From assembly GCA_903888655.1 (NCBI GenBank), contig CAISUR010000005.1, positions 1 through 9,008 of the forward strand: a DNA stretch of 9,008 nucleotides, given 5' to 3'. The DNA is from an uncultured Bacteroidota bacterium. Its GTDB lineage: Bacteria > Bacteroidota > Bacteroidia > Flavobacteriales > Flavobacteriaceae. A program made the translations under genes and the position numbers. The notes below the pieces were generated by a model. It saw only the letters and a program-made list of their open reading frames with translations. It was not told where the DNA came from and made no database searches. Numbering within the stretch: position 1 is the stretch's first letter; the number at the start of each line of letters is the position of its first letter. Positions 4,870 through 9,008 of the stretch are shown one piece after another.

Positions 4870-6729
4870 TTATCCCTTAAGCCAAGAATTTTTTAAAGCT
4901 TCTTTGGTAGTATCAACTAGTTTATAGCCTTCGCTTTCTTCATAAGTGTAGGTAGCTTTTCCAGTAAGGTTTTTTTCTACTCCGTCGCGTTTTATTTTCA
5001 TTGTCACGGTATCTCCTTCTTTCCAATTTTGAGCAGCAGTCATTCCTTCAGACATGGTTTCAATCGTAAATAGTTTTCCATTTATGTCAACAATAACATC
5101 TCCACCTTTTAATCCCATTCCTGTTAAAAATGGACTTAACGTAACATCATTTTTAATTTTCAATTCTCGAGTGGTAGTATCTACAGTTATTCCTACGATA
5201 TAATTATTCATAAACGGATTCGCTGCTTTCTTGGTTTTAGCTTTTGCAACTCCCATTTTGGCAAAATAGGCATCATATGGAATTGGAGTGGTTCCCGATA
5301 CGTATGTCGTTAAAAACGTACCTACTTCTGGATATGTCAATTCGGTGATTTTAGCAAAAAGCTCATTGTCGTTAAATGGTTTTTTAGGACCATAAACAGC
5401 GGTTAATTGTCGCATTAAATCTAAAATTCCTTTTTGACCATTGCTTTTTTCTCTGATGATGATGTCGATACACATTCCAATTAAAGCTCCTTTTTCGTAG
5501 ACATTTAAGTATTGTGCTTTATAAGGTTCAACCAAAACATTTTCGCTCATTGTTGTAAATGGCATCGTATCATTTAATCGTTTGGCATTATTAATTTTGC
5601 TAACCATTCGTTTGTAAAAAGCATCTTCCGTAATTAATCCTTGATTAACCTGAAATAAATTTGCAAAATATTCTGTAACACCTTCATACATCCACAGGTG
5701 TTGAGACATTTTTGGAGTATTGAAATCAAAATAATGAATTTCGTTAGCATGTACTCCAAGAGGAGTGACAATATGGAAAAACTCATGCGAAACCACATCG
5801 ATTAATTCTTTTCCTAAAGAAGCAGTAGGCATCATTTCGGGAAAAACTACAGTGGTTGAACTATTGTGTTCTAAAGCGCCAAAACCTTGAGCATCTTTAA
5901 TTTCCATGTCAGATAAATAAAGCAAAACCGTATATCTTTTATTGGTATTGATACTTCCCAAAAACTTTTTTTGAGCACGCATACATTTTTCTAAATCGGG
6001 AGAAAGTTCTTTAGCATTATGCTTTCCGTTTGGTGAATAGACACTAAATAAGATCTCCATTCCATCAACTGTAAACGTTGTATAATCGGCTTTAGAATAC
6101 ATAATTGGATTATCAACCAAATCATTATATCGCGAAACAATAAAAGTGTCTGACACATTACTGTTATCAGAGTCAACCAAAGAAGTGGCTCCAAAAAGCG
6201 TTTCAGGATGGAGAACAGTTACATGATACGTAATGTCTTTTTTATTTTCAAAATAACCCACAAATCCGTGATTATTTATCATAAAATTCTTTCCAGCAAG
6301 AATGTTGGTTCCAGCAGGCGAAAAGACGCCACTGCCAAAACCACCGCCGCTTTCAATATCAAATGTATCGTTAACTAAATAGGTGATTTTAGAAAGTTTT
6401 TTAGCCGATTTAATGCTCCAAGAATCAGTATCTAATTTAGAAACCTCCAATGAATGACCTTTGGCATCATATGCTTTCAAATCGTCAATAAATTTTCCGT
6501 AATCATCAACAGAATAAGTTCCAGGGACAATTTTTGGTAAGTGATATACGATTTCATCACTAGTAATTTCAGGAGCTATGATAGTTACCAAAACCTTATC
6601 ATCATTGACATTGTTTAGGTCGATTGTAACCCCAACTTCTTGCGATTTCTTTGTAGATTGCGCTTTTGCTTGTGGAATGGTACTAAAAAATAGTGTGGCA
6701 AAAGCTAGACTTAAAATTATTTTTTTCAT
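4870..6729 (-). CDS. Exported M61-family metallopeptidase with C-terminal PDZ domain
   Basis: The 619-residue product has a signal peptide of about 23 residues, with likely cleavage after AKA, so it acts in the periplasm or outside the cell. M61 enzymes are glycyl-aminopeptidase-like zinc metallopeptidases. The beta-rich M61 N-terminal domain spans about 32-215 and includes the typical GSGVFSPAGTNIL at 132-144. The catalytic domain has GALEHNSS at 284-291, HEFFH at 315-319 (zinc ligands H315 and H319, catalytic E316) and WMYEGVTEYFA at 346-356, with E349 the probable third ligand. A PDZ domain follows at about 520-595, with LKGGDVIVDINGKLF; in related proteases it binds substrates. All catalytic residues are present. 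The gene starts 50 bp after the hydrolase gene ends and may share its transcript. Substrates cannot be deduced. Confidence 0.95.
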   Translation of the reverse strand: MKKIILSLAFATLFFSTIPQAKAQSTKKSQEVGVTIDLNNVNDDKVLVTIIAPEITSDEIVYHLPKIVPGTYSVDDYGKFIDDLKAYDAKGHSLEVSKLDTDSWSIKSAKKLSKITYLVNDTFDIESGGGFGSGVFSPAGTNILAGKNFMINNHGFVGYFENKKDITYHVTVLHPETLFGATSLVDSDNSNVSDTFIVSRYNDLVDNPIMYSKADYTTFTVDGMEILFSVYSPNGKHNAKELSPDLEKCMRAQKKFLGSINTNKRYTVLLYLSDMEIKDAQGFGALEHNSSTTVVFPEMMPTASLGKELIDVVSHEFFHIVTPLGVHANEIHYFDFNTPKMSQHLWMYEGVTEYFANLFQVNQGLITEDAFYKRMVSKINNAKRLNDTMPFTTMSENVLVEPYKAQYLNVYEKGALIGMCIDIIIREKSNGQKGILDLMRQLTAVYGPKKPFNDNELFAKITELTYPEVGTFLTTYVSGTTPIPYDAYFAKMGVAKAKTKKAANPFMNNYIVGITVDTTTRELKIKNDVTLSPFLTGMGLKGGDVIVDINGKLFTIETMSEGMTAAQNWKEGDTVTMKIKRDGVEKNLTGKATYTYEESEGYKLVDTTKEALKNSWLKG

Positions 6730-6779
6730 AATTAATGTTTTGGAACAATTAGTAGTTTTAAAAGAGAATTTGTTACAAG

Positions 6780-7712
6780 TTAAATGGAATTTATAAAAGT
6801 AGTTATTTGTTGAATTAATTCAGGCATTACGGGTAATTTAGGATCTGAATATGATTTAATATTATCTTCATCTACTGTAATCTCCTTAAAAATATGATTC
6901 ATATTGTCAATAATTTTAAGCGTTGATTTTAGATTGGCTTTATGCAATAATTCGGCATCACTTGGAGGTACTTGAATGTCTTTAGTCCCATTAATAATCA
7001 AAATCGGAATTTGTAATTTTTTGATTTCATGTTGAGGATTATATTTTATCCAAGAAATCATATACGGCTGAACGCTTTCTCTAAAGAGAGAAGCCAACAT
7101 TGGGTTTTTATTTTCGAAAGTTTTCCCTTCTTTAAGTATTGCAAAATCAGTAGCTGTTGCCTCTTTTAGAGTAGGAGAATTTTTAGCAACTTGTTCTGAA
7201 ATAACTTCGTCAATTGGTCGTCCTGCACCAGCTAGCGAAACATAGCCATCAACATTATCTTTGGCTGCTACCATACCAATTAAAGAACCTTCGCTATGAC
7301 CAGCAATAATAATTTTAGCATATTTTTTTTGCGATTTAAAATAAGTAATAACATCCTTGGCATCATTAATGAAATCTTCGAAGGATAGTTTTTTTTCATC
7401 CATTGTTTTACTAATCATTTGAGCAAAAATTCTTTTATCATAACTAAAAACGGCAAAACCATTTTGGGTTAACCCTTCGGCTAAAAATTTTAAGGAATTG
7501 TTTTGGGTGCCCACTTGATTTCCATTTCTGTTGGTTGGTCCTGAACCTGCAATCAGAATGACCAATTTTGTTTTTGAAGTTACATCTTCGGGTAAAAATA
7601 AGGTGCCTTTTATCAAAGAATTAACTTCAATTTCTTGATTAGTAACTTTTTTTTCTTGAGAGAAAGTAATCAAGCTCAAACATAGTATTAAGAGTAAAAA
7701 TACTTTTTTCAT
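6780..7712 (-). CDS. Exported alpha/beta-hydrolase (serine esterase/peptidase-like)
   Basis: The chosen start at 7712 gives 310 residues beginning MKKVFLLLILCLSLITFS, a clean signal peptide. The frame is open 13 codons further upstream to an ATG at 7751, but that extension would bury the signal and overlaps the DUF2805 terminator. Alpha/beta-hydrolase marks, in this numbering, are the oxyanion-region motif AGSGPTNRNGN at 55-65, nucleophile elbow GHSEG at 138-142 (S140), the acid D245 in NGTKDIQVPP, and H273 in NMNHIF. The triad is complete. Residues about 165-235 form a variable helical cap. Exported relatives hydrolyse esters or acyl-peptides; the substrate is not predictable. It is probably co-transcribed with the M61 peptidase, and a joint role in digesting peptides or esters in the periplasm is only an inference. 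Confidence 0.92.
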   Translation of the reverse strand: MKKVFLLLILCLSLITFSQEKKVTNQEIEVNSLIKGTLFLPEDVTSKTKLVILIAGSGPTNRNGNQVGTQNNSLKFLAEGLTQNGFAVFSYDKRIFAQMISKTMDEKKLSFEDFINDAKDVITYFKSQKKYAKIIIAGHSEGSLIGMVAAKDNVDGYVSLAGAGRPIDEVISEQVAKNSPTLKEATATDFAILKEGKTFENKNPMLASLFRESVQPYMISWIKYNPQHEIKKLQIPILIINGTKDIQVPPSDAELLHKANLKSTLKIIDNMNHIFKEITVDEDNIKSYSDPKLPVMPELIQQITTFINSI

Positions 7713-7730
7713 TGTTGAATTTATTTTTTG

Positions 7731-7738
7731 CGAAGGTA
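7731..7738 (-). promoter_or_regulatory. Possible -7 box for the hydrolase-M61 unit
   Basis: On the minus strand this reads TACCTTCG, one mismatch from TAnnTTTG. It is 18 bases upstream of the chosen hydrolase ATG and just downstream of the preceding terminator. That position also supports the start at 7712 over 7751. No -33 box is evident. Confidence 0.35.
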
Positions 7739-7752
7739 GCCATTTTAACAAG

Positions 7753-7777
7753 AAAAAGCGATAATCTCTTATCGCTT
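7753..7777 (-). terminator. Intrinsic terminator of the DUF2805 gene
   Basis: AAGCGATAA (7756-7764) and TTATCGCTT (7769-7777) form a perfect 9-bp stem with loop TCTC. On the minus strand it runs into a T-tract (7757-7753). It starts about 20 bases after the DUF2805 stop and separates that gene from the hydrolase gene. Confidence 0.85.
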
Positions 7778-7797
7778 ACAGTATTATTTATTTAAAC

Positions 7798-8073
7798 TTA
7801 ATCAAATTTATTTTTCATATAATATTTTCCATCTAAATCGTCAAAATCATCATCTACCATAGGCTTTGGCTTTGGTTTACTGGCAGTAACTTTCTTTTTC
7901 CAAAGCTCAAAATTGTCTTTAGATAATCGTTTACGCATTAATTCGGTTACTTCATTTTCGGTGATGCCAAATTCTGCTTTTAATACTTCAAAAGGTTTTC
8001 GTTCCTCTTGAGCCATACTAACAACTCGTTCAATTTGTTCGTTGTCTAGTTCTACTCTCTTACTTTTTTTCAT
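7798..8073 (-). CDS. DUF2805 / TIGR03643 family small protein
   Basis: The product has 91 residues. Its core, residues about 9-62, matches the TIGR03643/DUF2805 pattern: an N-terminal helix (NEQIERVVSMAQEERKPFE), then FGITENEVTELMRKRL, then NFELWKKKV. The helix-turn-helix-like spacing and the basic residues hint at nucleic-acid binding, but no function is established for the family. After the core there is a KPKPKP linker (66-71), an acidic patch DDDFDDLD (74-81) and a basic end. This makes it longer than the core of the family. It has its own terminator and is not obviously in an operon. The spacer upstream (8074-8179) is AT-rich with no further gene. Family confident; role unknown. Confidence 0.88.
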   Translation of the reverse strand: MKKSKRVELDNEQIERVVSMAQEERKPFEVLKAEFGITENEVTELMRKRLSKDNFELWKKKVTASKPKPKPMVDDDFDDLDGKYYMKNKFD

Positions 8074-8179
8074 TAGTCGAAAAGCACATTAATGTTAATT
8101 CTTTAAGTCAATCAATTTATATACCAATATTAGCAAAAAAAATAATTACTTTTTTAAATGGATGTAAATTTTTTAAAAA

Positions 8180-8782
8180 TTATTTTAAAATTCTAAACGT
8201 TAGGTTGATTCTCGGTCCTATTGGCTTTGCCGTTTTAGGTATTTGATGCTTCCAGAAATGTTGTGTTTCGCCTTTCATTAGTAATAAACTTCCATTTTCC
8301 AGATAGATTTTATGCTTTTCGTTGGCAATAGAATTATGTTGAAGATGAAAAAATCGTTCAGCTCCAAAACTTACCGAGGCTATTACTGGATTTCTACCCA
8401 ATTCTTTTTCATTATCGGCATGCCAGCCGTTACTGTCTTTGCCATCACGATATAAATTCAGTAATACAGTGGTGAAATTTTCATGACATACAGTTTCGAT
8501 TTCATTTTTGATAAACATCATAAGCGGATTCCAAGGATGGGGTTGCATTATAATATTTGAATAGGAGTAGGGCTTTCCTTCATTTCCAAAAAGAGCGGTT
8601 AGTGTGGGTTGCGGATGGTTTTTGCCATATACCCTTATCGTGTCTTGTTGCCACGGAATTTCATTTAGCAATTTCTCAAATAGTAATGTACATTTTTCTG
8701 CCTCAAAAAAATTAGGAAAATATTCTATGGAAGCATTGGGTACGTTGAAAATAATTTTTTCAGGAGGAAATAACGAATTCAT
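8180..8782 (-). CDS. AlkB-like 2-oxoglutarate/Fe(II) dioxygenase
   Basis: The 200-residue protein is an AlkB-family dioxygenase, closer in layout to the ALKBH2/3-type than to the classic E. coli AlkB. These enzymes oxidatively remove alkyl groups from damaged DNA or RNA bases. The iron ligands are H121 and D123 in WHADNE and H179 in HFWKHQIPK. The 2-oxoglutarate-binding signature RxNxTxR is present as RINLTFR at 191-197. QPTLTALFGN (58-67), LLNLYRDGKDSNGWH and IASVSFGAERFF are the conserved blocks around the active site. There is no signal peptide, so it is cytoplasmic. No ada gene or other repair gene is adjacent. The length is normal and the active site is intact. Family very secure; substrate preference is inferred. 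Confidence 0.95.
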   Translation of the reverse strand: MNSLFPPEKIIFNVPNASIEYFPNFFEAEKCTLLFEKLLNEIPWQQDTIRVYGKNHPQPTLTALFGNEGKPYSYSNIIMQPHPWNPLMMFIKNEIETVCHENFTTVLLNLYRDGKDSNGWHADNEKELGRNPVIASVSFGAERFFHLQHNSIANEKHKIYLENGSLLLMKGETQHFWKHQIPKTAKPIGPRINLTFRILK

Positions 8783-8786
8783 GAGT

Positions 8787-8794
8787 CAAATATA
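8787..8794 (-). promoter_or_regulatory. -7-like box immediately upstream of the AlkB-like gene
   Basis: On the minus strand this reads TATATTTG, an exact match to TAnnTTTG, with only four bases between it and the ATG at 8782. If used, transcription would begin at or next to the start codon and give a leaderless mRNA. No -33 box is visible at normal spacing. A chance match in AT-rich DNA is quite possible. Confidence 0.3.
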
Positions 8795-8836
8795 AATAAA
8801 AAAGGAAGAATTAGTATAACCGTTGTGTGCTATAAT

Positions 8837-8867
8837 TATGGTGAATTGGAATAAAAAACTAAATTTG
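8837..8867 (+). promoter_or_regulatory. Candidate promoter for the gene at the right edge
   Basis: TAAATTTG (8860-8867) exactly matches the -7 consensus TAnnTTTG. TATG (8837-8840) lies 19 bases upstream, a near match to the -33 TTTG at the usual spacing. The transcript would start around 8874 and carry a leader of about 108 nt before the ATG at 8982. Confidence 0.55.
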
Positions 8868-8873
8868 ATTATT

Positions 8874-8947
8874 ACTATAATAACTGACCTTGTTGCATCA
8901 AGGGCTTGAATCCGCCGTTCCATAGAGAATCAAGGAACTACTATAAT
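8874..8947 (+). promoter_or_regulatory. Structured leader segment flanked by 8-bp direct repeats
   Basis: This GC-richer block sits in AT-rich spacer. It can form CCTTG(8888-8892)/CAAGG(8899-8903), CTTGA(8905-8909)/TCAAG(8930-8934) and GTTCC(8917-8921)/GGAAC(8934-8938). The second and third compete for G8934, and CCTTG could also pair with the second CAAGG at 8931-8935. A short T-run (8947-8951) follows. ACTATAAT occurs on both sides (8874-8881 and 8940-8947). I cannot match it to a riboswitch class I know. It may be a cis-regulatory leader, a small RNA or a small insertion. Confidence 0.4.
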
Positions 8948-8981
8948 TTTTAAACAAAAATAACTTTAAAAGGAAATAAAA

Positions 8982-9008
8982 ATGAAGAAATGGGTTTTTA
9001 GTTTGTCA
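8982..9008 (+). CDS. Start of an unidentified gene, probably exported product (partial)
   Basis: An ATG at 8982 opens a frame that runs to the window edge with nine codons, MKKWVFSLS. Lys-Lys followed by hydrophobic residues is how signal peptides begin. AAAGGAAAT sits about four to twelve bases upstream and could act as a ribosome binding site. A candidate promoter and structured leader precede it. Too little is visible to assign a family. Confidence 0.6.

Noticed and set aside
5991..6194. 67-codon minus-strand open frame
   Set aside because: It overlaps the M61 coding frame in another phase and has no independent support.
6578..6796. 72-codon plus-strand open frame
   Set aside because: Antisense to the M61 signal peptide and N-terminal domain; no promoter or family resemblance.
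7713..7751. Upstream ATG giving the hydrolase 13 extra residues
   Set aside because: It would place a charged segment before the signal peptide and start at the edge of the DUF2805 terminator.
8604..8795. 63-codon plus-strand frame, with an AGGAGG before an ATG at 8781
   Set aside because: The frame is antisense to the AlkB-like gene; the SD-like site leads only to a four-codon frame (ATG AGT CAA ATA, then stop), and strong SD sites are not typical of this phylum.

Overview
The window is AT-rich chromosomal DNA that looks like Flavobacterium or a close relative in the Bacteroidota. The evidence is the gene content (a Rho with a long N-terminal insertion, a DUF4293 membrane protein, a DUF4369 lipoprotein, an M61 peptidase with a PDZ domain), several close matches to the Bacteroidota -7 promoter consensus TAnnTTTG, and the near absence of strong Shine-Dalgarno sites. 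No complete mobile element, CRISPR array, tRNA or rRNA was found. Most genes are housekeeping or envelope functions.

Layout. Positions 1-523 (minus) hold the 5' part of truA, which starts with TTG and runs off the left edge. A divergent intergenic region (524-698) carries a heptad tandem repeat and a candidate -7 box for each direction. A YfcE/MJ0936-type metallophosphoesterase (699-1193, plus) follows, with repeat-like sequence on both sides. It converges on a DUF4293 membrane protein (1343-1756, minus), with a shared terminator hairpin between them. rho (1943-3679, plus) is divergent from DUF4293 and ends in a strong intrinsic terminator. The 380-bp gap after rho holds an AT-rich hairpin and the decayed remains of a small membrane-protein gene (3849-4058, minus).

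From 4060 to 8782 everything reads on the minus strand: an AlkB-like dioxygenase (8180-8782), a DUF2805/TIGR03643 small protein (7798-8073), an exported alpha/beta hydrolase (6780-7712), an exported M61 peptidase with a PDZ domain (4870-6729), and a DUF4369 lipoprotein (4060-4785). Hairpins with U-tracts follow the DUF2805 gene and the M61 gene. The hydrolase and M61 genes, 50 bp apart, are therefore the only likely operon in this run. The right edge catches the first nine codons of a new plus-strand gene, preceded by a promoter and a leader of about 110 nt with competing stems.

How the genes relate. truA (tRNA modification), rho (transcription termination) and the AlkB-like protein (probable alkylation repair) are cytoplasmic nucleic-acid functions. 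The M61 peptidase, hydrolase and DUF4369 lipoprotein carry export signals and probably act in the periplasm or envelope. I see no evidence that the whole window forms one dedicated system. The points most worth checking are the Asn-rich disordered insertion in Rho, the uncatalogued pseudogene after rho, the structured leader at the right edge, and the cluster of repeat fragments around the phosphoesterase.
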